Source: Actinomycetes bacterium (GTDB lineage Bacteria > Actinomycetota > Actinomycetes > Nanopelagicales > Nanopelagicaceae). From it: a stretch of DNA of 37,988 nucleotides. Shown here in pieces: positions 1 through 7,329 of this stretch (position 1 is its first letter; every line of letters starts with the position of its first letter). Below the pieces are notes generated by a model, which was given only the letters and a program-made list of their open reading frames with translations, was not told the DNA's origin and did no database searches. Made by a program: the position numbers and the translations under genes. The DNA lies in assembly GCA_023252155.1 (NCBI GenBank), contig JAHEXJ010000014.1, positions 1 to 37,988 on the forward strand. Direction: 5' to 3'.

Positions 1-533
1 TCGCCATTAGCAAGTACCGCCGTTAGTGCAAGCACGTTCTCCCTCATTGATCCATATCGAACAGTGGTTGTTCCGGCCGCGCCGGTAGCCGCCATGCCAC
101 CCAATGTCGCATCCGCCCCAGGGTCGACAGAGAAAAAGAGTCCGTCATTGGCTAATTTTTCGTTTAACGCGACTCGGTGCACTCCGGCTTGGACTCGCAC
201 CACAAGATCATCAGGTCTGACATCGAGAACACGATTCATACTCGAAAGGTCCAAGCTGATTCCGCCATAAATCGGCACGACGTGACCTTCCAGTGAAGTT
301 CCTGCACCGTATGCAACCACCGGAATTCGCTCACTGTTGCAGTACTTGAGTATTTTCGAGACTTCCTCCGTCGATGCAGCCATGACGACTGCGGAAGGCG
401 GGGAACTTGGGAAAGCCGATTCATCGTGTCCATATTGATCCAGCACGGATTGGCTGGTGGATATACGCCCATCGACAATCAAACCCAAATCGGTAATTTG
501 TCTAGGTGTTAATTCAACCCGATTTTCTATCAT
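1..533 (-). CDS. FAD-linked oxidase, GlcD / D-lactate dehydrogenase type (N-terminal part; runs off window)
   Basis: The reverse strand is open from an ATG at 533 to the window edge, giving 177 codons of the N-terminal part of an FAD-binding oxidase; the C-terminal substrate domain lies outside. The reading begins MIENRVELTPRQ. It contains the PCMH-type FAD-binding signatures YGAGTSLEGH (about residues 75-84) and DPGADATLGGMAATGAAGT (about 138-156), followed by RYGSMRENVLALTAVLANG. Enzymes of this family oxidise 2-hydroxyacids such as glycolate or D-lactate and pass electrons to the respiratory chain or a cytochrome; which substrate applies cannot be decided from this half. The ATG sits two bases after the stop of the upstream membrane-protein gene, so the two are probably co-transcribed and translationally coupled. 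Family assignment is firm; substrate is open. Confidence 0.88.
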   Translation of the reverse strand, partial: MIENRVELTPRQITDLGLIVDGRISTSQSVLDQYGHDESAFPSSPPSAVVMAASTEEVSKILKYCNSERIPVVAYGAGTSLEGHVVPIYGGISLDLSSMNRVLDVRPDDLVVRVQAGVHRVALNEKLANDGLFFSVDPGADATLGGMAATGAAGTTTVRYGSMRENVLALTAVLANG

Positions 534-535
534 GG

Positions 536-1216
536 TCAGTGGAGAATATTTACTGCTCGTGCAATTACTAATCCGACCATCAACAAAGCTGTCATTGATT
601 GAACCAACATCAACATCTTCGCCCAACGGGTTAAGGGCATTACGTCGGTAGGACTAAATGCACTTGCATTAGTGAACGAGGTGTACAAGTAGTCGAAGAA
701 ATTTGGATGCCAGGTGTGCGGCGCATAAAGAGGATCCGACATTTGAGGAAACATGAAATCAGGGAAGGGATGAATCGCTTGCGCCCTCTTTCCGGGTCCG
801 CCTCTATCGAGTTCCCAGTACCAAAGTCCAAAAACAACCACGTTGGTCAACCAGATTGATCCGCCCGACAGAAGGAGGCTTCGTGCGTCCGTCACGCCTT
901 TAGCAATGATCGCATCTATCAATTTAACTGCGGATGCCGTATTCGACAGCGTCATTATGGCAATTAGAAGTACTCCCAAAACCCTGGCCGACATTACGTG
1001 CTCTGAAATCCGCTTTGGATTGACGATCACCACGGCAAGAAGAAGAGCTGCCTCAACGAAGCAGATTGGGGTTTGAAAGGAAAGAGAGAGTTTTTGGGGC
1101 AAGAGGTACTGCATCGAGATTACAAGCAAGACGACAAGTGCTACCGGCCATCGATGTTCGCCCATATGCGGGCGATGCCAGTGTGGCCCAGCCTTGGCGC
1201 TCTCTTCGCTTTGCAT
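536..1216 (-). CDS. five-helix membrane protein with a pore-loop-like segment, function unknown
   Basis: A protein of about 226 residues with roughly five hydrophobic segments: WPVALVVLLVISMQYLL, a second near LLLAVVIVN, a third around VLGVLLIAIMTL, a fourth running into FGLWYWELDRGGP, and a C-terminal helix MLMLVQSMTALLMVGLVIARAV. Before the last helix lies LYTSFTNASAFSPTDVMPL. It occupies the place of a two-helix ion-channel pore loop but lacks the TxGYG potassium filter. I recall similar actinobacterial membrane proteins of unknown function (DUF1345-like) but cannot name the family with certainty. A TTG at 1234 would add six residues; the ATG at 1216 was preferred, although neither has a clear ribosome binding site. 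The gene is directly followed by the FAD oxidase and is transcribed divergently from the gene at 1321. Confidence 0.75.
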   Translation of the reverse strand: MQSEESAKAGPHWHRPHMGEHRWPVALVVLLVISMQYLLPQKLSLSFQTPICFVEAALLLAVVIVNPKRISEHVMSARVLGVLLIAIMTLSNTASAVKLIDAIIAKGVTDARSLLLSGGSIWLTNVVVFGLWYWELDRGGPGKRAQAIHPFPDFMFPQMSDPLYAPHTWHPNFFDYLYTSFTNASAFSPTDVMPLTRWAKMLMLVQSMTALLMVGLVIARAVNILH

Positions 1217-1275
1217 GATGGACGAGGGTATCAAGAAAGGGTGTCCTCAGATCGAAAATGATGGTTGGCGATATC

Positions 1276-1301
1276 GTTTGTCTCAAGATTTTTAGACAAA
1301 C
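1276..1301. repeat. 8-bp inverted repeat in a divergent intergenic region
   Basis: GTTTGTCT at 1276-1283 is perfectly mirrored by AGACAAAC at 1294-1301 around a 10-base spacer. It lies between the minus-strand membrane-protein gene and the plus-strand gene at 1321, just ahead of a purine-rich ribosome binding stretch (AAAAAAAGGA). The position suggests an operator or a small leader hairpin. Because neither flanking gene ends here, a terminator is unlikely. Confidence 0.4.
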
Positions 1302-1320
1302 CTAAAAAAAGGATGCGCTT

Positions 1321-1707
1321 ATGAACTCACTCGGAAAATTCAATATGAAACTGGGAGCGTTAATCACAAAGTTGGTCGGGACGATGTGGTGCGCATATTT
1401 GTTCGCTGCGATCGCCCTGATTTCGCTACCGCAGGCCATTAAAACTCACGATACGGTTGTAATTATCGCCTGGGTCGCCCAAACCTTTCTTCAATTGGTA
1501 CTTCTTTCAATCATCATGGTTGGACAGGATGTTCAATCAAAGAGCGTGGAGCAAAAAATAAACGAAACTCACGAGGCGAGCCTTGGAGAATTTGAACTTG
1601 CCAAAGAGGCTAGAAAGATAGCGAATGAAGAGCTTGCTGAACTAAAAACTATTTCAGTAGAGGTCCATCGAGTATTGAGGGACATCGAAGGCAAGCTAGT
1701 TTCTTAG
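1321..1707 (+). CDS. small two-helix membrane protein with C-terminal coiled coil, function unknown
   Basis: A 128-residue protein with two hydrophobic helices (about residues 22-40 and 46-66) followed by a charged, helix-prone tail of about 60 residues (HEASLGEFELAKEARKIANEEL) that looks like a cytoplasmic coiled coil. The segment WVAQTFLQLVLLSIIMVGQD resembles small actinobacterial membrane proteins of unknown role and, in topology only, DUF1003 or low-affinity iron permease-like proteins. No catalytic residues are apparent. The ATG at 1321 follows a purine-rich AAAAAAAGGA stretch with suitable spacing. The terC-like gene begins 36 bases after the stop on the same strand, so the two may share a transcript. 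Reality of the gene is well supported; function is not assigned. Confidence 0.72.
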   Translation: MNSLGKFNMKLGALITKLVGTMWCAYLFAAIALISLPQAIKTHDTVVIIAWVAQTFLQLVLLSIIMVGQDVQSKSVEQKINETHEASLGEFELAKEARKIANEELAELKTISVEVHRVLRDIEGKLVS

Positions 1708-1743
1708 TTCTTCCAGTTGCCAGAGATGTGACAGGATAACCAC

Positions 1744-2652
1744 ATGATCTCGATAACCACCTGGGTGGTCACTATTGGGGTCTTAGTCGTGGTGATCCTT
1801 TTTGACTTGTGGCTGGCAATACTTCGTCGAAATGTCCACACCTCACTTCTTGAAGCTGGAATCTGGACGACTATCTACATTGGAGCCGCTCTTATTTTCG
1901 GCTTCTTCTTGCTCCCTTTATTCGCAAATCAACAAGCGCAACAAGAGTTTTTTGCGGGATGGTTAACCGAATACGCGCTCTCGGTCGACAACATATTTGT
2001 TTTTATAATTATTTTGGGACATCTTCATGTGAAGAAAGAAAAGCAACAACTCGTACTTCTCCTTGGAATTATGTTGACCATATTGATGCGAGGAGCGTTG
2101 ATTCCATTGGGGGCCGCACTGATTTCTCGATTCGCCAGCGTCTTCTTCCTGTTCGGCGCATTCTTGCTTTACACCGCCTTCAAGCTCTACGGCGAAAGCA
2201 GTGATGAAGCACAGTGGAAAGAGGGAAAAATAGTAGGGAAGATGAAAGCCAGGGGAATAAGTACTTTTACGATCGCTCTGGTCGCCTTGGGCCTAACCAA
2301 CCTCGTATTTTCTCTAGATTCGATTCCGGCTATTTTCGGCCTCACCAAAAACGCTTACATTGTTACTACGGCAAACATCTTCGCTCTCATGGGTCTTCGC
2401 CAACTTTATTTCTTGCTAGAAAACCTTCTAAAACGCCTGATTTATCTCTCCAAGGGCCTTTCGATCATCCTGGCATTTATTGGTGTGAAAATGATCTTGG
2501 AGGCACTCAACGGAGTGGGTGTTCACAAGATTCTAGGCGTTCGGGTACCCGAGTTTTCACTTACTTTTAGCCTCGGATCAATTATTACGTGTCTCGTCAT
2601 CACGACTGTCGCCAGTCTTACCGCCACACGTGGAATTGCAGGTGCCGAATAG
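1744..2652 (+). CDS. TerC/Alx-family integral membrane protein
   Basis: A 302-residue polytopic membrane protein with around nine hydrophobic helices. The two family signatures are present: EYALSVDNIFVF (about residues 76-87), placing acidic residues within a membrane helix, and FSLDSIPAIFG (about 190-200). Known members (Escherichia coli Alx, tellurite-resistance TerC, Bacillus homologues) are linked to manganese export or metalation of exported proteins, so a metal-ion export role at the cytoplasmic membrane is the best inference. Length matches the Alx-like branch. I see no pH-responsive or manganese riboswitch structure in the 36-base gap upstream. The stop at 2652 lies only three bases from the end of the convergent hibernation-factor gene. 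Assignment to the family is secure; the transported ion is inferred. Confidence 0.92.
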   Translation: MISITTWVVTIGVLVVVILFDLWLAILRRNVHTSLLEAGIWTTIYIGAALIFGFFLLPLFANQQAQQEFFAGWLTEYALSVDNIFVFIIILGHLHVKKEKQQLVLLLGIMLTILMRGALIPLGAALISRFASVFFLFGAFLLYTAFKLYGESSDEAQWKEGKIVGKMKARGISTFTIALVALGLTNLVFSLDSIPAIFGLTKNAYIVTTANIFALMGLRQLYFLLENLLKRLIYLSKGLSIILAFIGVKMILEALNGVGVHKILGVRVPEFSLTFSLGSIITCLVITTVASLTATRGIAGAE

Positions 2653-2655
2653 AAA

Positions 2656-2997
2656 TTACTCCGAAACAGCCTTGCGCCGTACGCTGTCGTGAGTAATTTC
2701 TTTGGCCCTCTCATGTATTTTTCGGATCTGTAATTCAAAGTTCTTGACCGCGAGATCAAATGCAGCGACATCATTGAAAGCCGCAGCTTGGGCGCGCAGT
2801 AGTGGTCCGGCGCCATGAGAGGTGAGAATCACCCTGTGAGAGAATTTACCTTGTCTGGGATTTCCTTCATGAATTATTTCTACTTCTACGCGATCAATCG
2901 TGATACTAAATCGATTCATTGAATTTAATTTTTCTTCTACGATCATTTTGAAATCTTCTGCTAGTTGAGCTTGACGAGCGTGGACAACGATTTTCAT
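2656..2997 (-). CDS. hpf: ribosome hibernation promoting factor, short HPF/RaiA type
   Basis: A 113-residue protein beginning MKIVVHARQAQLAEDFKMIV, with the beta-alpha-beta-beta-beta-alpha pattern of the HPF/RaiA (YfiA) domain and the helix EKLNSMNRF. It binds the 30S decoding region and inactivates or dimerises ribosomes in slow growth. The ATG at 2997 is chosen because GGGAG lies nine bases upstream; an earlier start at 3042 has no such site. Only the N-terminal domain is present: the C-terminal dimerisation domain of long HPFs, common in actinobacteria, is missing because the frame stops after VRRKAVSE. In many actinobacteria hpf sits between comF and secA; here it is about 13 kb from that site. 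Family call is confident; the effect on ribosome dimerisation is inferred. Confidence 0.88.
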   Translation of the reverse strand: MKIVVHARQAQLAEDFKMIVEEKLNSMNRFSITIDRVEVEIIHEGNPRQGKFSHRVILTSHGAGPLLRAQAAAFNDVAAFDLAVKNFELQIRKIHERAKEITHDSVRRKAVSE

Positions 2998-3155
2998 GTA
3001 ACACTCCCTGTCTCCGTCACCTACAATGCCACAAACGGACACCTCGTGGTAGGCAAAGTCCCGAGAAAGTGCTGAGAATTCTTCACAGACTTACGCGGGA
3101 ATGCGGGCAAAAACTAGTGCGGACACTACGGAGAATGCAACAGCCCGAACTATAT

Positions 3156-3305
3156 TCAGGCGTCTTCAAATTCATCTTCGTCGGTCCAAACACTTTGCGG
3201 ACCGTCTTCTTGCCGTTCTATCCAAGATAGGAAGGACCCGACGGCGCGAAACGAGAGAATAGTGAATACAACTACTCCCGAAAGGCGTCGGATGAATTTG
3301 AACAT
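3156..3305 (-). CDS. 49-residue single-pass membrane peptide, unknown function
   Basis: An ATG at 3305 opens a 49-codon frame ending TGA at 3156. The product has a basic start (MFKFIRRLSG), a hydrophobic stretch (VVVFTILSF) and a strongly acidic end (TDEDEFEDA). This layout, N-in membrane anchor plus acidic tail, recurs in small actinobacterial membrane proteins. The ribosome binding site is weak (AGAG). It lies 54 bases downstream of the transsulfuration enzyme gene on the same strand and may be the last gene of that operon. The composition argues that it is real, but I recognise no family. The remaining 158 bases down to the hpf start hold nothing else I can support. Confidence 0.5.
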   Translation of the reverse strand: MFKFIRRLSGVVVFTILSFRAVGSFLSWIERQEDGPQSVWTDEDEFEDA

Positions 3306-3359
3306 GACTCTAAAATACTCTAGTTCGAACCTACTCGCCCGTTAATTACCTTGTGGCCT

Positions 3360-4475
3360 TTATGCATTTTCTAGAGATTGAACAATGTCCTCCCAAAGAT
3401 CCTCTACATCTTCACAGCCAACCGAGAGCCGAATAAGACTTTCAGGGACGCTCGAACTTTCATTGGCCCATCGACGGCGCCTCTCCCACAATGATTCAAT
3501 TCCGCCGAGGCTTGTGGCATAGGTGATGATCAACGAGGATTCGCAAACGCGGTCGGCCTGCTCTGCTCCCGATTTGAGACTAAAAGATAGAACCGCGCCA
3601 AAGCCCTTCATGAAACTTGTGGCACGCATGTGTTGGGGATCGCTCGGAAGGCCCGGATAAAAAACCCGATCCACCTTAGGGTGGATTGAAAGTCGAGTAG
3701 CAAGCTCGAGCGCATTTTCCTGCGCCCGTTCAAAACGCAACGGAAAAGTCCTCAGTCCTCGAAGGGCCAACCACGCTTCAAAAGGTCCTGGAATAGCACC
3801 GCCAAACTTTCGGGCATCGGAGAGGCGTATGAGCAAGGCTGGATCTTGAGTAGAGAGAGATCCCATCACTAGGTCACTGTGGCCAGCAAAGTATTTAGTC
3901 ACCGAGTGAACGACGATATCTGCGCCCATGAGCAGAGGTTGCTGCACAAGAGGAGTCGCGAACGTGTTATCTACGGCTACGCCACAGCCCTCCTTCTTTG
4001 CCGCCGAGATGATTCGGGGTAAATCTGCCACGGCTAGAGTGGGGTTGGTCGGGGATTCCAACCACAAAAGTGCGGTACCTGGTAGCGCTGTGAGCACTTC
4101 TTCGGTGTTCGATACGTCAACGAAGCGCACTTCGATCTTGCCGCTTGCTTCCAAACTTCCAAGAAGGGTCATTACGCCGCTGTATCCCTGATGCGACGCT
4201 GTTACAACCGCGCCCACCGGCAAGATGGAAAATACTGCACTAATAGCGGCCATGCCTGATGAAAAAACCAGAGTGGAACCGCATTCAAATGCACCGATTG
4301 CACTTTCCAATGCACTCCATGACTCGTTCCCATAGCGACCATAACCCAGCGGTCCTCCCGCATGAAACGTGGAACTCAAAATAATCGGAGGATTCAGTGG
4401 GGCATCCGGTGCGGGATCTGGACGCCCAGCCGAAATCGCCAACGTTGCAGGTTTTGGTTTCTTTGCTGTACTCAT
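3360..4475 (-). CDS. Cys/Met-metabolism PLP-dependent enzyme (cystathionine gamma-synthase/lyase type)
   Basis: A 371-residue fold-type I PLP enzyme of the transsulfuration family. The PLP-binding lysine is Lys194 in SVTKYFAGHSD. Other family marks are YGRYGN (about 45-50), the FSSGMAA loop (71-77) and LESPTNPT (139-146), and VDNTFATP around 169-176. Members interconvert cysteine, homocysteine and cystathionine, or act on O-acyl-homoserine or methionine; residues that separate synthase from lyase activity cannot be read confidently here. The start overlaps the stop of the upstream PatB/MalY-type gene by four bases (ATGA), so translation is coupled. The pairing suggests a route from cysteine to homocysteine via cystathionine, or the reverse. 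At 371 residues it is slightly short for the family but appears complete. Confidence 0.88.
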   Translation of the reverse strand: MSTAKKPKPATLAISAGRPDPAPDAPLNPPIILSSTFHAGGPLGYGRYGNESWSALESAIGAFECGSTLVFSSGMAAISAVFSILPVGAVVTASHQGYSGVMTLLGSLEASGKIEVRFVDVSNTEEVLTALPGTALLWLESPTNPTLAVADLPRIISAAKKEGCGVAVDNTFATPLVQQPLLMGADIVVHSVTKYFAGHSDLVMGSLSTQDPALLIRLSDARKFGGAIPGPFEAWLALRGLRTFPLRFERAQENALELATRLSIHPKVDRVFYPGLPSDPQHMRATSFMKGFGAVLSFSLKSGAEQADRVCESSLIITYATSLGGIESLWERRRRWANESSSVPESLIRLSVGCEDVEDLWEDIVQSLENA

Positions 4476-5626
4476 GAGATTGCAACCACCATTCGATCTA
4501 CTGCCTCAGTGAGAATTTCTGGGCTTGTCGCGAAATTGAGCCGGACAAAACTTGAAGTCTTTGGGCTAAAAACCTTGCCTGGCGATAGGGCGACCCTGCC
4601 TCGATCAAGCAGAATTTCCGACGGATTTCTACCGATATCAAGTGATTCAAAATCCAACCAAGCAAGATAGGTGCAATTAGGAACGCGGTACTTAACTTCC
4701 GGAATTTTCTTGGCAAGCAAATCTCGCAAAAGATATCTATTGGAATCAAGGGTCTTAAGCACCCCGTCCAGCCACTCCTCTCCTTCGGAATATGCAACGG
4801 CGGTTGCAAATCCACCAAGCAGTGACGCTCGGTAATGCGTGGCTATAGGAAGTTTCTTCAGGAGCGCATCCATCTTCGCGCTCTGGCTAATCACAATGGC
4901 ACACTTCAATCCTGCAATATTCCACGCTTTGCTCGCCGCAGTTACAACTATTCCGACTTCCTCCGCCACGGGACCTAAAGATAGAAATGGAACGAACGTA
5001 GATTCAGAATAAGTAAGCGGCCCATGGATCTCATCACTAATCACGATAACTGAATATTCGCGAGCGAGCTCGGCGATCTTCAAGAGTTCTGATTTTGAAT
5101 AGACGTACCCGATCGGATTATGAGGATTGCAAACCAAATGCGCCTTCACCCCAGATCGGTAAGCGTCTTCAACGGCGACAAGATCTAGTGTCCATTCGTC
5201 CCCATCTTGAACGAATGGCACATCAACTTTCACCAAATGCGTTTCTTGGATCCAGGTATTGAAATTATGGTAAACGGGGCTATTTATAAGGACACGATCT
5301 CCCGGGCTAGTGAATAAGCGGAGAACCTCAACTACACCTACTCCGACGTCTGTCGCAATATGAATCTGATTCGGATCGACCATCCAGTCCCAGCGTTTCT
5401 TTGCAAAAGACTCAAAGCCCAAAGCAACCTCTGGTATCGGCCCCAAGTATCCAAGATCTGACCTAGAAACCATCTCCATCAGCAGATTCCGAATCGGCGC
5501 AGCAACAGGGAAATCCATTTCGGCAACCGGCAGTGGAAGAACGTCGGCCGGGAATTCGCGCCATTTCTCACTTCGATGATGACGAAGTTCTGTAAGTTCA
5601 ATTGCTTTCACTTCAAAGACAGACAT
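4472..5626 (-). CDS. PatB/MalY-type cystathionine beta-lyase / aminotransferase
   Basis: A 384-residue fold-type I PLP enzyme. The N-terminal LPLPVAEMDFPVAAPI (about 30-45) is the hallmark of the PatB/MalY group; CNPHNPIG (166-173) and SDEIHGPL (197-204) flank the cofactor site, and Lys233 in TAASKAWNIAGLK should hold PLP. Members cleave cystathionine to homocysteine, pyruvate and ammonia, and E. coli MalY also modulates a transcription factor. It lies 33 bases downstream of a LacI-type regulator gene on the same strand and overlaps the next transsulfuration gene. The ATG at 5626 is preceded only by a weak GGGA. Beta-C-S lyase activity is the likeliest function; a dedicated aminotransferase remains possible. 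Confidence 0.88.
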   Translation of the reverse strand: MSVFEVKAIELTELRHHRSEKWREFPADVLPLPVAEMDFPVAAPIRNLLMEMVSRSDLGYLGPIPEVALGFESFAKKRWDWMVDPNQIHIATDVGVGVVEVLRLFTSPGDRVLINSPVYHNFNTWIQETHLVKVDVPFVQDGDEWTLDLVAVEDAYRSGVKAHLVCNPHNPIGYVYSKSELLKIAELAREYSVIVISDEIHGPLTYSESTFVPFLSLGPVAEEVGIVVTAASKAWNIAGLKCAIVISQSAKMDALLKKLPIATHYRASLLGGFATAVAYSEGEEWLDGVLKTLDSNRYLLRDLLAKKIPEVKYRVPNCTYLAWLDFESLDIGRNPSEILLDRGRVALSPGKVFSPKTSSFVRLNFATSPEILTEAVDRMVVAIS

Positions 5627-5659
5627 TGGGTCAGTATCCCATTCTGAAGGCGGCTTATG

Positions 5660-6655
5660 CTAGGAGTTGATCCTTCTCGTCGAATTTCGAACAATTAACG
5701 TTGTCGGCAACGTAATAGAAGGCAATTCCGCGTTTGGCCTCCGCAACTTATCCATAATCGCACTTGCCGCGAGTTCGCCCATCAATTGGACTGGTTGTTC
5801 AATTGTTGTGAGATCGGAGAATTCGGCCATCTCGTGCCCGTCAAATCCAATGATCGACATGTCATCGGGAACCTTTAGCCCGTGCCGCCGAACCGCTTGC
5901 ATTGCGCCGATTGCCATTTCATCCGATTCGCAAAAAATCGCAGTCGGGCGATTTGGACGGGCCAAGAGTTCATCCATGGCCCTTGCACCAGCGTGCATGG
6001 TGAAGTCACCATGAACTTCGCGATTTGGAAGCCATTCCAATCTATTTTCTGCAAGCACCTGCATAAAACCAAGACGTCGGTCTTGCGGAACGCTGAAATT
6101 GAAAGGGTCGTGAGTGCTACCAGACATCAATGCAATTTGCTTATGCCCTTGATTGACCAAGTGTTGAGTCGCGGTTCGTGCCCCGGCAATGTCATCGATT
6201 GCAACGCTTGCACAACCCTCGTGATGCATACCCACTAGGGCGATGGGAATCCCAAGATTGAGCATCGAATCAAATTCTTCTTTGCTGGGGGGAACACTAA
6301 TGACGATGATTCCGTCGACTCTGCCTTTGAGCAATTTGTGATGGAAGAGACGCTCACGGCCCTTCATCTGGCCAAAGTTGTAAAGCAGGAGATCATACCC
6401 AGCTTCCCGAAGGGCATGCTCTGCGCCATGAATAACATTTGAGTAGTACCAATTGGAGATGAACGGGGAGACAACACCGACACTATGCATGCGAGTGCTA
6501 GCCAACGCGACCTCAAGCGGGTAATTCAATTTCTCCGCAGCCGCAATAATTCTCTCGCGTGTTTCCTGGTTGACGTGCTGCATACCCCGTAGGGCTCGCG
6601 AGACTGTGGCCATAGAGACGCCGGCTAATTCGGCGACATCTTTGATACCAGCCAT
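5660..6655 (-). CDS. LacI-family transcriptional regulator
   Basis: A 331-residue regulator with an N-terminal LacI helix-turn-helix (IKDVAELAGVSMATVSRALRG, residues 4-24), the hinge region and a periplasmic-binding-protein-like effector domain (from about SVGVVSPF). Features include FCESDEMAIGAMQAVRRHG and the IIGFDGHEMAEF segment followed by TTIEQPV, typical of LacI/GalR proteins. The start at 6655 is fixed by a strong AGGAGG at 6664-6669 with eight-base spacing; a longer start at 6685 lacks this. The PatB/MalY-type gene starts 33 bases downstream, so the regulator probably heads that operon and controls it and itself. The effector is unknown; the family usually senses sugars, though a sulfur compound is conceivable in this context. 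No clear operator palindrome was recognised in the 80-base upstream gap. Confidence 0.92.
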   Translation of the reverse strand: MAGIKDVAELAGVSMATVSRALRGMQHVNQETRERIIAAAEKLNYPLEVALASTRMHSVGVVSPFISNWYYSNVIHGAEHALREAGYDLLLYNFGQMKGRERLFHHKLLKGRVDGIIVISVPPSKEEFDSMLNLGIPIALVGMHHEGCASVAIDDIAGARTATQHLVNQGHKQIALMSGSTHDPFNFSVPQDRRLGFMQVLAENRLEWLPNREVHGDFTMHAGARAMDELLARPNRPTAIFCESDEMAIGAMQAVRRHGLKVPDDMSIIGFDGHEMAEFSDLTTIEQPVQLMGELAASAIMDKLRRPNAELPSITLPTTLIVRNSTRRINS

Positions 6656-6663
6656 CGGTGCAA

Positions 6664-6669
6664 CCTCCT
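6664..6669 (-). promoter_or_regulatory. ribosome binding site deciding the LacI-regulator start
   Basis: AGGAGG on the minus strand, eight bases ahead of the ATG at 6655. It lies inside the longer open frame and so argues against the upstream start at 6685. Confidence 0.8.
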
Positions 6670-6735
6670 CAAAAGAATTCGCCAAAACTAGAGTAGGGGT
6701 GGAACTCGAGGCAAGGGCAAGGCTAGATTAGGCGT

Positions 6736-7323
6736 ATGGGCCAGCAAATCAAAACGTATATTCAATTGCAGGTGAACAATCGAGATCGATTTACCGTCTT
6801 CTTCCGGGTTTTCTTCATCATACCCGTGGCAATACTGGCTGATTCTTTCGGCGGATACACCTCCACTAAATCTTATATGGCTGGCGTTTTTGTTTTCCCG
6901 GTCGTGCTTACTCTCCTATTTCGTGGGGTATATCCCTCTTACGTCTATCAATTCAATAAAGCACTGGTTGGCTTGTCTTTAAGAATCGGGGCGTATTTCC
7001 TCTTGTTGACGGACGACTACCCCACTATCGAGGCAAACGAAAAAATCGGTGTCGAGTTTCCAGACATACAAGGCGGAAAAACCTTGAGCCGCGGTCTGCC
7101 ACTTGTGAAATGGCTGTTGGCTATCCCGCTTTACATCGTCGGAGTGGTTTACGCCGTCTATGCAATGATGCTGACCATTCTCGCCTGGTTCACAATTGTC
7201 ATAACAGGTGCATACCCTGAATGGTGCGCTGAAGGAGTTATTGGCACCATCGCTTATTGGAATCGAGTCAATGGTTATGCATTCGTCCTAGTGACGGATG
7301 AGTATCCAAGTTTTTCTCTTTAA
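6736..7323 (+). CDS. DUF4389 family membrane protein
   Basis: A 195-residue protein with three or four membrane helices: one around RVFFIIPVAILA (about 24-36), one around VFVFPVVLTLLF, and a paired C-terminal hairpin LAIPLYIVGVVYAVYAMMLT / ILAWFTIVITG. The signature end WNRVNGYAFVLVTDEYPSFSL is typical of DUF4389 proteins, in which a tandem motif (here also LLLTDDYP near residues 91-98) recurs. Function is unknown. It is transcribed divergently from the LacI-type regulator across 80 bases, so shared control is possible. The glycosylase gene follows after six bases on the same strand, suggesting a two-gene transcript. The DUF assignment rests on the remembered C-terminal motif. Confidence 0.8.
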   Translation: MGQQIKTYIQLQVNNRDRFTVFFRVFFIIPVAILADSFGGYTSTKSYMAGVFVFPVVLTLLFRGVYPSYVYQFNKALVGLSLRIGAYFLLLTDDYPTIEANEKIGVEFPDIQGGKTLSRGLPLVKWLLAIPLYIVGVVYAVYAMMLTILAWFTIVITGAYPEWCAEGVIGTIAYWNRVNGYAFVLVTDEYPSFSL

Positions 7324-7329
7324 TCTTCG

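Noticed and set aside
3306-3345. A TTCGAAC-like T-loop on the minus strand suggesting a second tRNA
   Set aside because: The flanking bases cannot form a five-pair T stem (GTAGG faces TAGAG) and no acceptor or anticodon arm follows.
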